A DNA stretch of 36,186 bases. Origin: Heterostelium multicystogenum. Lineage: Eukaryota; Evosea; Eumycetozoa; Acytosteliales; Acytosteliaceae. This document shows positions 1-8,517 of this stretch, one piece after another. The first letter of the stretch is position 1. Each line of letters starts with the position of its first letter. Position numbers and translations under genes: made by a program. The notes under the pieces were generated by a model, which saw nothing but the letters and a program-made list of their open reading frames with translations, ran no database searches and was not told the origin of the DNA. The stretch lies in assembly GCA_003667245.1 (NCBI GenBank), contig RCNN01000566.1:1-36186 (forward strand). The letters run 5' to 3'.

Positions 1-1242
1 CCCGGGCTGAATCAGCCCGCGCTTGAGCAACTGCCTGGGCAACGGCCGGGCCACGCGCCGCCAGTCATATTCAATCCCGCTGGAGTTGATCAGCGCTGCC
101 CCCGACACCTGCACCACATCCTGCTCTCCACGATGACGCAGGCGGATCGTCACCCTCACCTTGCGAAGGCACCAGCCCCTTGTACGAAGCCGCCCGGATC
201 CGCAGCCGCCCTTCCCCATGCAACCGCGCCACCAACTCGGCACTCAACGGCGGGCGAACGGTGGTGGTGGCTTTCCCACCAGGGCCGCACATGCCGCACG
301 AACTGACGTTTCTCGCCCTCGCTGGCCTGGCTCCACAACCGCCCGATGTTGGCACGCACGGTGTCCAGCGGCGCTTGCCAGTCAATCCCCTGCTCCAGCG
401 CGAGCCGGCATTGGCGCCGCACCTCCCGCAGCAATTGCCGGGGGCTGCGCAGGCTGTGGTCTTCTCCCAGGAAGTCGACCCAGGCCGGCGGCTGCCGACG
501 GACATGGGGCAACAGGCCGTGGCGCGAAAAAAATCTCGATGGGCCCGCGATGGCCGGCCTGTTCCAGGGACACCACGGCGTCCACCATGGTCAGCCCGGA
601 ACCGATGATCAGCACGGTGGATTGCGGGTCCAGTTGGGTCATGGCCGATACATCCCACGGGTCGACGGCAGCGGCATTCAAGCCGCTGGATTCGGTCTGT
701 GGCGTGCGTGCCGCCGGGAACATGCCGGTGGCCAATACCGCACAGGCACCGCGCAGTTGCTGGCCGTCGCTCAAGGTCAGCCGTGTGGCGTGTTCATCCA
801 CCTCAAGGTCTGTCACCTCGGCGCGAATGTGCTCGACGGTCGACGCGGAAATCGCCTTGGCCTCGGCCAGCCGCTGCTGCGCGTACAGGCCAAAAATCCC
901 GCGGGGCGGAAACAGTTCGCTGATGGGCACGTGCTGCTGGTCCGACTCGGGCCAGCCGCCGCCGGCGATGTAGGCGGTCAGCCACTGGGTCAGGTCATCG
1001 GCGTTGTCCGGGTCGACGCTCATGCGCGCGGCGTTGCCGTTCAAGGTGTGCCCAAGCTCTACCGCACTGTAGGCCTCGCCGCGCCCCAGTTCCTGGCGCG
1101 GCTCGATCACCAGGATCTGCCGCGTGCCCGGCAGGCGCAGCAACTGCACCGCCAGCATCGTCCCGCTCAGGCCGCCGCCGACAATCAGCACATCGGCGTT
1201 GCGAATGGCGCTCGTCGCCTGTCCGCGTTCGGTTTCACTCAT
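1..1242 (-). CDS. FAD/NAD(P)-binding oxidoreductase, 3' end cut by window, frameshifted
   Basis: Likely a flavoprotein of the FAD-NAD(P)-binding family (NAD_binding_9 type), related to YdhS-like and N-hydroxylating monooxygenase-like proteins. From the ATG at 1242 the N-terminus shows a Rossmann dinucleotide motif (VGGGLSGTMLA, about residues 21-31), a family-typical NGNAARMSVDP block and a second nucleotide motif (IIGSGLTMVD). The reading frame breaks near 530 (a run of seven A on the plus strand), near 255 and near 165. In each case the next frame continues the same protein (LLPHVRRQPPAWVDF, then RPPLSAELVARLHGEGR, then VTIRLRHRGEQDVVQVSG), so I read one gene with three indels. The end lies beyond base 1. 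It is the last visible gene of the minus-strand cluster, 86 bp after the AMP-binding-like gene. Substrate unknown; a role in organosulfur or siderophore-like oxidation is only inferred from context. Confidence 0.75.
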
Positions 1243-1328
1243 GAAATTGCGCCCTTACTGTCTGCCTGAATGGTTGTGGTAAAAATCGCCCCGTGCAGTA
1301 TCCAGCACATTCACCCGGGACGCCTAGT

Positions 1329-1916
1329 TCAGCCCGACTGCGGGAAGCCCAGGCTCTGGCCGCTAATCAGCCATTGCTCCAGCACCGTCGCCAGGCCGCC
1401 TTGCCAATGGGTGCTTTCCCCGCTCCACAATTCGGTCTTGCCCGAAGGCTGCCACCAGCGACAGAGCCGTTGTGAGGTGTCCACAGGGTCGATCCGTCGC
1501 ACCATCGCCAACGTCTGGAACCCAGGGACATACGCGTGGGTAGGCCGGATGCGCCACACTTGTTGCTGCAGGGCAGCGGGCTCGAGGTCATCCGCCAGGG
1601 TCAGGATCTGGCCACCGATCACCTGGGCGGCCAGGGCCAGCAGCAATAGGCCGGGTTCGAAGGCACCGCTGAGGGCCAGCCGCGACTGCTCGGTAAAGCC
1701 CTGCTGACGCAAGCCATCAGCCAGGCGCTCGACATCCCGCAACGCATCGATCCAGCGCCAGGCATACCACTGGCCGTCACGTTTGTGGCGCAGGGCGCTG
1801 TGCAACGGGGTCACTTGTGCCCAATGGCGCAACTGCGCCAACGCCTCGGGCAACACCGTAACCCGTTCGGCGGGCCATTCCACATCCAGCGCAAGTTCAA
1901 GTTCATGCACGCTCAT
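1329..1916 (-). CDS. Truncated AMP-binding (acyl-CoA synthetase-like) N-terminal domain protein, 195 aa
   Basis: Intact 195-codon ORF. The sequence resembles only the N-terminal part of long-chain acyl-CoA synthetases and other AMP-dependent ligases: an LRHWAQVTPLHSALRHK opening, an aromatic segment (WYAWRW), a DGLRQQGFTEQSRLALSG strand-helix and LLALAAQVIGGQ matching the usual AAQxLGG segment. Enzymes of this family are usually 500-650 residues. The P-loop (SGTTGxPK type), the adenylate-binding core and the C-terminal lid are absent. Only 86 bp separate its stop from the next gene, so the remainder cannot lie downstream. It therefore appears to be a genuine short protein, not a frameshifted one. 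It lies 124 bp after the flavin monooxygenase, across a REP-type repeat. Without the ATP-binding core it should not be a ligase by itself; function unknown. The family assignment rests on recognised pattern only. Confidence 0.65.
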   Translation of the reverse strand: MSVHELELALDVEWPAERVTVLPEALAQLRHWAQVTPLHSALRHKRDGQWYAWRWIDALRDVERLADGLRQQGFTEQSRLALSGAFEPGLLLLALAAQVIGGQILTLADDLEPAALQQQVWRIRPTHAYVPGFQTLAMVRRIDPVDTSQRLCRWWQPSGKTELWSGESTHWQGGLATVLEQWLISGQSLGFPQSG

Positions 1917-1982
1917 AGGGTGATGCTCCTATTGGTGAAACAAGCATGCGGTGGTCCGCTGGCCGGATTTATGTGGGCGGCG

Positions 1983-2073
1983 GTGGGACGGCTCGACTCG
2001 CTCGCGAAAACGGTGCGTCAGGCAACATCAATGCTGAATGTCAGTCCGCATTCGCGAGCAAGCCCGCTCCCAC
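1983..2073. repeat. REP-type doublet (imperfect inverted repeat)
   Basis: Two arms face each other: GTGGGACGGCTCGACTCG followed by CTCGCGAA on the left, and TTCGCGAGCAAGCCCGCTCC followed by CAC on the right, around an AT-richer centre (CAACATCAATG). This is the architecture of Pseudomonas REP doublets (REPINs), with a GCTTGCTCGCGA core and a GCTCCCAC end. It lies between the flavin monooxygenase and the AMP-binding-like gene. The right arm forms the last codons and the stop of the monooxygenase frame as read here. Confidence 0.75.
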
Positions 2074-3457
2074 ATTTGTTTTATGTACACCCGACAAATC
2101 ACGATAGCTGGCCCCCGGATGGTTGTCCGCCAACCGCGCGCCGTCCCCAAACAATTTCTCCCGCAGGGTGCCCTGGGCATATTCGGTCTTGTACACGCCG
2201 CGCTTCTGCAACTCGGGCACCAGCAACTCGACCGCGTCGATAAAAGTCTCGTGGGTCAGTGCATAGGCCAGGTTGAAGCCGTCCACATCGGTCTCTTCAA
2301 CCCATTCCTGCAACAGATCGGCCACGGTTTCCGGGCCGCCGACGAACAACGGGCCGAAGCCGCCGATGCCGACCCAGTCTGCCAGTTCATTCGGGGTCCA
2401 GACCTTGTTCGGGTCGGCAGTGGAGAAGGCTTTCCACCGCCGATTGAATGGCGTTGGTATGCACATGCTTGAGGGGTTCATCGGGCTTGAACTGGCTGAA
2501 GTCGATGCCGGTCCAGCCGGAGATCAGGGCCATCGCGCCTTCGTAGCTGACGTAGGATTTGTATTCGTCGAATTTGGCCTTGGCCTTGGCATCGGTCTCG
2601 CCAACGATCACCGTCTGCAGGTTGAAGATCAGGATTTTCTTCGGATCACGGCCTGCCTCAGCCGCACGCCGACGGATGTCAGCGACGGTTTTCTTCAGCA
2701 GCACTTTCGACGGCGCGGCGACGAACACGCATTCGGCCTGTTCGGCGGCGAACTGTTTGCCACGGCTCGACGCCCCGGCCTGGTACAGCACCGGCGTGCG
2801 TTGTGGCGACGGTTCGCACAGGTGAATGCCGGGCACCTGGAAGTGTTTGCCGACGTGGCGGATCTCGTGGATCTTGCTCGGGTCGCTGAAGATCCGCCGT
2901 TCGCGGTCGCGTAACACCGCGCCCTCTTCCCAGCTGCCTTCCCAGAGCTTGTAGCAAACCTCCAGGTATTCCTCGGCGTAGTCGTAGCGCGCATCGTGTT
3001 CGGTCTGGGCTTTCTGGCCGAGGTTCTTCGCGCCGCTTTCCAGGTACGAGGTGACGATGTTCCAGCCGACGCGGCCCTTGGTCAGGTGGTCGAGGGTGGA
3101 AAGGCGCCGGGCGAACGGGTACGGGTGTTCGAAGGATAGTGAAGCGGTGAGGCCAAAACCCAGGTGTTCGGTGACCAGCGCCATGGGTGCGATCAGCGAC
3201 AGCGGGTCGTTGACCGGCACCTGGGTCGCCTGGCGAATCGCTGCGTCACCGTTGCCGTTATAGACGTCGTAGATGCCCAGCACGTCGGCGATGAACAGGC
3301 CGTCGAACTTGCCGCGCTCGAGAATTTTTGCCAGGTCGGTCCAATATTCCAGGTCCTTGTACTGCCATGAGCGGTCACGCGGGTGGGCCCACAGGCCCGG
3401 CGACTGGTGGCCGACACAGTTCATGTCGAAGGCATTCAAACGGATTTCACGAGGCAT
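2041..3457 (-). CDS. LLM-class FMN-dependent monooxygenase (NtaA/SnaA/DmoA type), one frameshift
   Basis: Bacterial-luciferase-like monooxygenase of the NtaA/SnaA/SoxA(DszA)/DmoA branch, which uses FMNH2 and O2 to oxidise C-S bonds, amines or aminopolycarboxylates. Family-typical blocks are visible: MNCVGHQSPGLWAHP near the start, FDGLFIADVLGIYDVY, SFEHPYPFARRLSTLDHL, GRVGWNIVTSYLESGAKNLG and PVLYQAGASSRGKQFAA. The frame breaks near 2431 (one extra base in a TTT on the plus strand) and continues with FSTADPNKVWTPNELADWVG and PLFVGGPETVADLLQEWV. Total length of about 470 aa is normal to slightly long. The ATG shares its A with the upstream stop (TAATG), so translation is probably coupled. The last residues (VGAGLLANAD) are encoded by a REP repeat; an alternative stop at 2081-2083 would apply if another indel precedes it. 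Context suggests an organosulfur substrate, not proven. Confidence 0.88.
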
Positions 3458-3798
3458 TAAACGTTACTCCGGGGGGCGACACCGTTGAGGTGGTAGTTGC
3501 CGACAATCTGGTATTTCCAGCGCAGGGGATCATCAAGGGTCGGCGGCAGCGCAGTACGCTGGCCGGTGAGTTCGAATTCGGCGTTGCTGACAGCGATGAG
3601 GGCCTCGGCAGCCGCTATCTGGGCTTCTGTGAGGGCCACCGGGCCTGGGTGGGTTTCGGCACGCTCAAACAAAGCAGCCGCTACCTCCACGCGAATCTGC
3701 AAATCGCCAAAGCGGCTGATCACGTAGGGGTCATCACTTTTCTCGACAAAGCGCCGGGTGTTTTCCAGCAGTTGGCGCGCCTGATTCAGTGCGGTCAT
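3457..3798 (-). CDS. Free-standing acyl-CoA dehydrogenase C-terminal-like domain, 113 aa
   Basis: Intact 113-codon ORF preceded by a good ribosome-binding site (GAGGAG) and starting 13 bp after the stop of the SfnB-like gene. It resembles the C-terminal helical domain of that neighbour: both have a helix rich in A/E/L, an LFERAET or VHGTEAI segment, an AEFELTG or LFELAGT segment, and nearly the same end (RWKYQIVGNYHLNGV here, RWKYHLIGNFVLNGV in the neighbour). It has no N-terminal or beta domain, hence no complete FAD site. Its stop overlaps the ATG of the monooxygenase gene. This is probably a duplicated domain retained as a separate subunit, perhaps pairing with the full-length SfnB-like protein. 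That role is inference; the start and reading frame are well supported. Confidence 0.8.
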   Translation of the reverse strand: MTALNQARQLLENTRRFVEKSDDPYVISRFGDLQIRVEVAAALFERAETHPGPVALTEAQIAAAEALIAVSNAEFELTGQRTALPPTLDDPLRWKYQIVGNYHLNGVAPRSNV

Positions 3799-3810
3799 GG
3801 ATGCAGCTCC

Positions 3811-5007
3811 TCAGTTCCAGGCATGGCGTGCGGGCTTGACGCCGTTGAGCACGAAGTTGCCGATCAGGTGGTATTTCCAGCGGGCCGGGTCGTGCAGGGT
3901 GTGGGTACGTGCGTTGCGCCAGAAGCGGTCGAGGTTGTGCTTGCCGGACACCGAGCGGGTGCCGGCCAGTTCGAAGAGTTTGCTGCTGGCGAGCAAGGCG
4001 GTTTCCGCCGACAGCACTTTGGCCTGGGCGACGACCAACGAGGCATTGGCCACGGTGTCTTCGTTGGGGTTGGCCAGGGCCTGGTCGACGGCAATGCCGG
4101 CCTTGGCGAGGATCGCTTCGGTGCCGTGGACCCGCCATTCCAGGTCGCCGATGGCGGCGATGGTGAACGGGTCTTGCCAGCCGTGATCCTGCTGGCTGTC
4201 GATCCAGGGCCGGGCCTGGCGTGCATGAATCTTGGCTTGTTCCAGGGCCCCGAGGGCGATGCCGGTGTCGACGGCCGCCTGGATGAGCTGCGAAATCGGG
4301 CCGTTGGCGGTGGGTTGTCGAAGGCCTGGTGCGCGGGGATCACCGCACTCAGCGGCACCTTCACACCGTCGAGGGTCACGCCGCCGCTGGCGGTGGTGCG
4401 CTGGCCGAAGCCGTCCCAGCTGTCGATCACTTGCAGGCCCGGCGCGTCCCGTTCGACAAAGGCGATGAACGCCTGGTCCTTTTCGTTGACGCCCACCGTC
4501 GGCACGATATGGGCGAACAGTGCGCCGGTGCAGTAGAACTTCTCGCCGTTGATGTACGCACTGTCGCCGTTCAAAGCGCACTTGTGTGTCAAACGTGCCG
4601 GCGTTCTTGCTCTTGGCTTCGGAGAAGGCATTGCCGAACCGATAGCCCTGCAGGACCTTGGCGAAGTAGTGCTGCTTTTGCTCCTCGCTGGCGGTTTGCA
4701 GGAGGATGTCGACGACGCCCAGGTGGTTCTGCGGAATCTGCCCCAGGGACGGGTCGGCGGCGGAGATCAGCTTGATCACCTCGGCCACCGTCACATAGGA
4801 CACTTCCGCGCCGCCGTAGGCCTTGGGAATGGTGATGCCCCACAGGCCACTGGCAGAGAATTCGTCCAGCTCGGCCACCGGCAGGCGTCGCTCGCGGTCG
4901 CGCACGCCGGCGTCCACGGCAAAACGCTTGGCCAACTCGGTGGCAACCGCAATGGCCTCGGCGTCCGAACGGATGATGTGGGCAGGTTGTAGGGGTTGGG
5001 CTGACAT
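3811..5007 (-). CDS. sfnB: SfnB-type sulfur-acquisition oxidoreductase (acyl-CoA dehydrogenase family), two compensating frameshifts
   Basis: Flavin-dependent dehydrogenase/monooxygenase of the acyl-CoA dehydrogenase fold, closest in pattern to SfnB/DszC-like proteins used for sulfone and sulfonate assimilation. The N-terminal helical domain shows LDEFSASGLWGITIPKAYGG and ADPSLGQIPQNHLGVVDIL. The beta domain contains FGNAFSEAKSKNAG, NGEKFYCTGALFAHIVP and WDGFGQRTTASGGV. The C-terminal helical domain ends RWKYHLIGNFVLNGVKPARH. The middle part (about 4575 to 4315) is in another frame; one indel on each side restores the original frame, so the ORF looks open across the gap but its residues there are wrong. 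Length of about 398 aa fits the family. The ATG at 5007 has GGAG eight bases upstream and a sigma-54-type promoter beyond it. The symbol follows family resemblance; a paralogue is possible. Confidence 0.82.
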   Translation of the reverse strand: MSAQPLQPAHIIRSDAEAIAVATELAKRFAVDAGVRDRERRLPVAELDEFSASGLWGITIPKAYGGAEVSYVTVAEVIKLISAADPSLGQIPQNHLGVVDILLQTASEEQKQHYFAKVLQGYRFGNAFSEAKSKNAGTFDTQVRFERRQCVHQRREVLLHRRTVRPYRADGGRQRKGPGVHRLCRTGRAGPASDRQLGRLRPAHHRQRRRDPRRCEGAAECGDPRAPGLRQPTANGPISQLIQAAVDTGIALGALEQAKIHARQARPWIDSQQDHGWQDPFTIAAIGDLEWRVHGTEAILAKAGIAVDQALANPNEDTVANASLVVAQAKVLSAETALLASSKLFELAGTRSVSGKHNLDRFWRNARTHTLHDPARWKYHLIGNFVLNGVKPARHAWN

Positions 5008-5044
5008 GGGCCGACTCCAGGCTCCAGAGAGATACTGGAGTGAT

Positions 5045-5060
5045 TGCAGGAGTCGTGCCC
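5045..5060 (-). promoter_or_regulatory. Candidate sigma-54 (-24/-12) promoter for the sfnB-type cluster
   Basis: Read on the minus strand the site is GGGCACGACTCCTGCA. It matches the RpoN consensus TGGCACG-N4-TTGCA at all but two positions and keeps the essential GG and GC dinucleotides at the correct spacing. It lies 38 bp upstream of the ATG at 5007, giving a leader of roughly 25 nt. A short inverted repeat, CTCCAG-N7-CTGGAG (5022-5040), lies just downstream. Sulfone-assimilation genes in Pseudomonas are known to be RpoN-dependent through SfnR, which fits. The enhancer site for such an activator was not identified. Confidence 0.65.
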
Positions 5061-5142
5061 GAATGCAATGTGCAACGAAATCAGCGGGTTGCCGGTATAT
5101 CAGGGAAGTCGTTGGCGGGTCAAAACAGCAAAGTGTCCAACC

Positions 5143-5162
5143 ACTGTTGCGCTGCCAACAGT
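5143..5162 (-). terminator. Weak hairpin after the XRE-cupin stop codon
   Basis: ACTGTTG and CAACAGT form a 7-bp inverted repeat with a short loop, directly after the TAA of the XRE-cupin gene. There is no T-run on the minus strand, so it may be a weak terminator or part of the enhancer region of the sigma-54-type promoter downstream. Confidence 0.3.
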
Positions 5163-5738
5163 TAAATCACCACGTTGCGCACAAACCGCACCGCCACGTC
5201 GCCGTCATTGCGATAGGCGTGAAGGTAGCGGCTGGCGAACATCAGGAACTCACCGGTGGCGACGTTTTTTTCCTCATCCCCCAGCACCAGCGTCAGGGTG
5301 CCTTCGAACACAAACAACTGCACGCTCCAACCCTCGGGGTCCGGTTCAGGCATGTAGCGATCGCCGGGCTCCAGGCGCATCTCCCATAGTTCCACCTCGC
5401 GACGCGCGGTGGCCTTGGCCAGCAGCACGGCTTTGCTGCCGGGGATGTCACCGGCCCAGGCCAGTTCGTTGATACGGCTGTGATCAGCGGCATCCGGGGC
5501 CTGGATCAAGTCGCTGAAGGCCACGTCCAGGGCTTCGGCCACCCGGTCGAGGGTCGACAGGCTGACGTTTTTCTCCCCCGCCTCGATTGCCACCAGCATG
5601 CGCCGGCTGACGCCGGATTTTTTCGGACAGCGCCGTCTGGCTCAACTCAGCCGCATGGCGCAGGCGCCGAACGTTCTGGCTGACGTGTTGCAGGACCGAG
5701 GCCCGTTGCGGATTTTCTTTGTGCACTATATTGCTCAC
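5162..5738 (-). CDS. XRE-family regulator with C-terminal cupin, one frameshift
   Basis: Transcription factor with an N-terminal helix-turn-helix (VRRLRHAAELSQTALSEK, then SGVSRRMLVAIEAGEKNVS) and a C-terminal cupin sensor (YMPEPDPEGWSVQLFVFEG ... LGDEEKNVATGEFLMFA), the architecture of PuuR-like regulators. The frame breaks at the A-run of codons for SEK (plus-strand T-run at about 5619-5624, six where five are expected). Removing one base joins the two halves exactly within the HTH. Start is probably GTG at 5738; GTG at 5726 is an alternative. Length is about 190 aa, as usual. It lies 154 bp upstream of the sfnB-type gene on the same strand and divergent from the EamA gene, so either could be its target. 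The ligand is unknown. Confidence 0.85.
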
Positions 5739-5818
5739 AGGGTGGGGTTGCGCAGTATACTGCCCAGCTTGCGGCGCATTGTGCGGTCCGCGCCCTTCCT
5801 GTGCAAGACCGAGCCGCC

Positions 5819-6777
5819 ATGACCACCTCCCCATTGTTTTCCCGTTTCAGCAAAGCCGAATGTGTATTGGTGGTGATCACCATGTTTTGGGGCGGCACCT
5901 TTTTGCTGGTGCAGCACGCCATGGCGGTCAGCGGCCCGATGTTTTTCGTCGGCCTGCGTTTTGCTGCAGCGGCGCTCATCGTCGGGGCGTTCTCATTCCG
6001 CAGCCTGCGGAACCTGACGCTGTTTGAATTGAAGGCTGGCTGCTTTATCGGTGTGGCGATCATGTTCGGCTACGGTTTGCAGACCATTGGCTTGCAGACG
6101 ATCCTGAGCAGCCAGTCGGCATTTATTACTGCGCTGTATGTGCCATTCGTGCCGCTGCTGCAATGGCTGGTACTGGGACGGCGGCCGGGGTTGATGCCGA
6201 GCATCGGCATCATGCTCGCGTTTACCGGGCTGATGCTGCTGACCGGCCCGGCCGGGGCATCATTGAATTTCAGCCCCGGTGAAATCGCCACGTTGATCGG
6301 TGCGGTAGCAATTGCCGCCGAGATCATCCTGATCAGCGCCTTTGCCGGGCAGGTGGATGTACGCCGGGTAACGGTGGTGCAACTGGCCACGGCGTCGGTG
6401 CTGTCGTTCCTGATGGTGGTGCCGATGGGCGAGGCGCTGCCGGGGTTTTCCTGGTTGCTGCTGTTCAGCGCGGTGGGCCTGGGGCTGACCAGCGCGGTGA
6501 TTCAGGTGGCGATGAACTGGGCGCAGAAAAGCGTCTCGCCGACTCGCGCCACGCTGATTTATGCCGGGGAGCCCGGTGTGGGCCGGCGTAGTCGGGCGGA
6601 TTGCCGGGGAGCGGCTTCCCGCCGATTGCCATGGTGGGCGCGGCGTTGATCGTGGCGGCGGTGATTGTCAGTGAGATGAAAACCCGCCGGCAGCGGCTCG
6701 CCGAGCCCCAGGCCGAACTGGAACATGAAAAACCAGGGTTAAGCGGCCTCAGAGGCGCAACTCACCGTCCAGGTTGA
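5819..6777 (+). CDS. EamA/DMT-family transporter, frameshifted near the C-terminus
   Basis: Inner-membrane transporter of the drug/metabolite superfamily with about ten hydrophobic helices. The first EamA repeat begins VLVVITMFWGGTFLLVQHA and continues MFFVGLRFAAAALIVG; the second follows EIATLIGAVAIAAEIILISA. The open frame goes wrong at about 6573 (CCCGGTGTGG, one G too many) and again at about 6628 (CCCGCCGATT, one C too many). With both corrected it reads AGVVGRIAGERLPAIAMVGA, the usual final helix, followed by a charged tail. The stop used here (6775-6777) overlaps the end of the convergent ABC-F gene; a stop near 6741 would apply if one more indel exists. ATG at 5819 is chosen; GTG at 5801 is possible. 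Divergent from the XRE-cupin gene. Substrate unknown. Confidence 0.85.
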
Positions 6778-8331
6778 TGGCCTGCAGGAACGCCTCGTCA
6801 TGGGACACCACGATCAGCGCGCCCTGGTACTGATTGAGCATTTGCTCCAGGGCAATCCGGCTGGGCAAGTCCAGATGGTTGTCGGGTTCGTCCAGCAACA
6901 ACAATTGCGGCGGATGCTCGGCGTAGAGCTGTGCGGCCAGGGCAATTTTCAGACGCTCGCCGCCGCTCAGTTGGCGCGTATCGAGGACCGCCCGGTCGGC
7001 ATCGATGCCCATTTGCGCCAGCCGTGTAACGCGCTTCGCTTTGCGCCAGTAGCGGATTACTTTCGTAAAGCCATTGCACCGCGCGTGCGCTCGGGGTGCT
7101 CCAGCCCGGCGTGTTGGTCCAGCCAGCCGATATGGCAACTGCGCGCCAACTCACCGGCAGCCACCGGCAACTGGCCGGCAATCACCCGCAGCAGGGTCGA
7201 CTTGCCACTGCCATTGGCCCCCACGATTGCCATGCGCATCGGGCCGGTCAGGGTCAGATTGATCGGCGCCGGGCTGCCAAACGGCAACACCACGTCGTTC
7301 AACTGCAACACCAGCTTGCCCTGGGGCACCACGCTTTCCGGCGACAGCATCATGCGCTGGATCTCGGGCGCACACCGCGCACGCGCCTCGGCGATCCGTT
7401 GCTGTTGCTGCTCACGCGCCAGCTGCTGGTTGAGGCGCAACTTGCCCTGGCTGTTTTCACTGCGCTCTTTCTGGGCGTTGGTGATCAGTTTGGTCTGGTT
7501 GCCATCCCGGGCCTGGCGGTCGCCCCGGGCATTGCGGCGCGCTGCTGACGCTCCATCTGGATGACCGCTTCACGCTGCTCACGTTTGGCGTGCGCGCGCT
7601 CCCCCTGCAACGCCGACTGGAACGCCTGCTGCTCTTGCTCCGTGTCGCCGCGTAGTGGCTGTAGTTACCGCCGTACACCGCCAAGCCCTTGGGCGACAGT
7701 TCGACAATCTCGTCCATGTGCTCCAGCAGCCCGCGATCATGGCTGATCAGCACCAGGCCGCCGGGCCACCGATCAATCTGCTGGGCAAGCTTGTGCTGCT
7801 GATCAATGTCCAGGTGGTTGCTGGGCTCATCGAGGATCAACCAGTCTGCCCTCGACAACCAGGCGCCCAGCAAAGCAACGCGCTGGCGTTCGCCGCCACT
7901 GAGGGCCCGCGGTTGGCGAGTCGGCAGTCAAGTGCCCCAGGCCGATTTGCTCCAGGGCCGCCGCCAGTCGAGGCGCGCAATCCCATTGATCAACGGCCAG
8001 TGCATGGTCGTGTTCGTCCACGCTGCCCTCGGCGATGCGCGCCAACGCCGCCAGCACTTGGTCGACACCCGCCAACGCCGCCACGCTGGGATAGTGTTCG
8101 GGCTCCAGCAGTTGCGTCACCGCGTACACACTGCCCTCGCGGCGCACATGCCCGCGGGTGGGCTGCAGGGTGCCCGCGAGCATTGCGCCCAGCAAGGACT
8201 TGCCAGTCCCGTTGGCCCCCACGAGGCCGGTCGCCCGGGCGCTGAAGGCATGGTTTCAGGTTGTCGAACAGGCTGCGTCCATCCGGCAGGCTGCAGGCGA
8301 CATGGTCAAGGTGGAGCAATCGCTGGGTCAT
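6749..8331 (-). CDS. ABC-F family ATPase, several frameshifts
   Basis: Soluble protein of about 527 residues with two ABC domains and no membrane segment, of the Uup/YheS-like ABC-F group, whose members act on the ribosome. Domain 1 has a Walker A (GANGTGKSLLG) and Walker B (WLILDEPSNHLD) with the H-loop LISHDRG. The linker is rich in E, Q, R and K (TEQEQQAFQSALQGERAHAK onward). Domain 2 has Walker A (GANGSGKSTLL), signature LSGGERLKIALA, Walker B LLLLDEPDNHLD and VVSHDEAF. At least five indels interrupt it (near 8243, 7915, 7643, 7537 and around 7070). ATG at 8331 is preferred to GTG at 8334. The linker-rich form argues for ABC-F rather than a transporter ATPase; the exact subgroup is uncertain. 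Confidence 0.85.
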
Positions 8332-8349
8332 CACACGTCCTTATGCAAC

Positions 8350-8428
8350 AGGCTGAAAAAAACCTTTGAACAGCATACCTGTCCTGGATACGGGCACTGA
8401 AACAATGCCAAACAGCCTTTTTCAGCCT
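8350..8428. repeat. Separated 11-bp perfect inverted repeat in the abc-F/mrp gap
   Basis: AGGCTGAAAAA (8350-8360) and TTTTTCAGCCT (8418-8428) are exact reverse complements, 57 bp apart, in the 186-bp gap between the divergent ABC-F and mrpA genes. They could be two sites for one regulator or a looped structure. No function is claimed. Confidence 0.4.
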
Positions 8429-8458
8429 ACCTTGTAGGATCCTGCCACATCTTGCCGT

Positions 8459-8487
8459 TTGGTGATCAAGATTCCGGCACGTATGAT
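8459..8487 (+). promoter_or_regulatory. Candidate sigma-70 promoter of the mrp operon
   Basis: TTGGTG (8459-8464) and TATGAT (8482-8487) are separated by exactly 17 bp and lie 30 bp before the mrpA ATG. This is a good match to the housekeeping consensus (four of six at -35, five of six at -10). The ribosome-binding site before the ATG is weak (AGAAG). Confidence 0.55.
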
Positions 8488-8517
8488 GCATCCCAAACTC
8501 CCGCAGATTAGAAGCCT

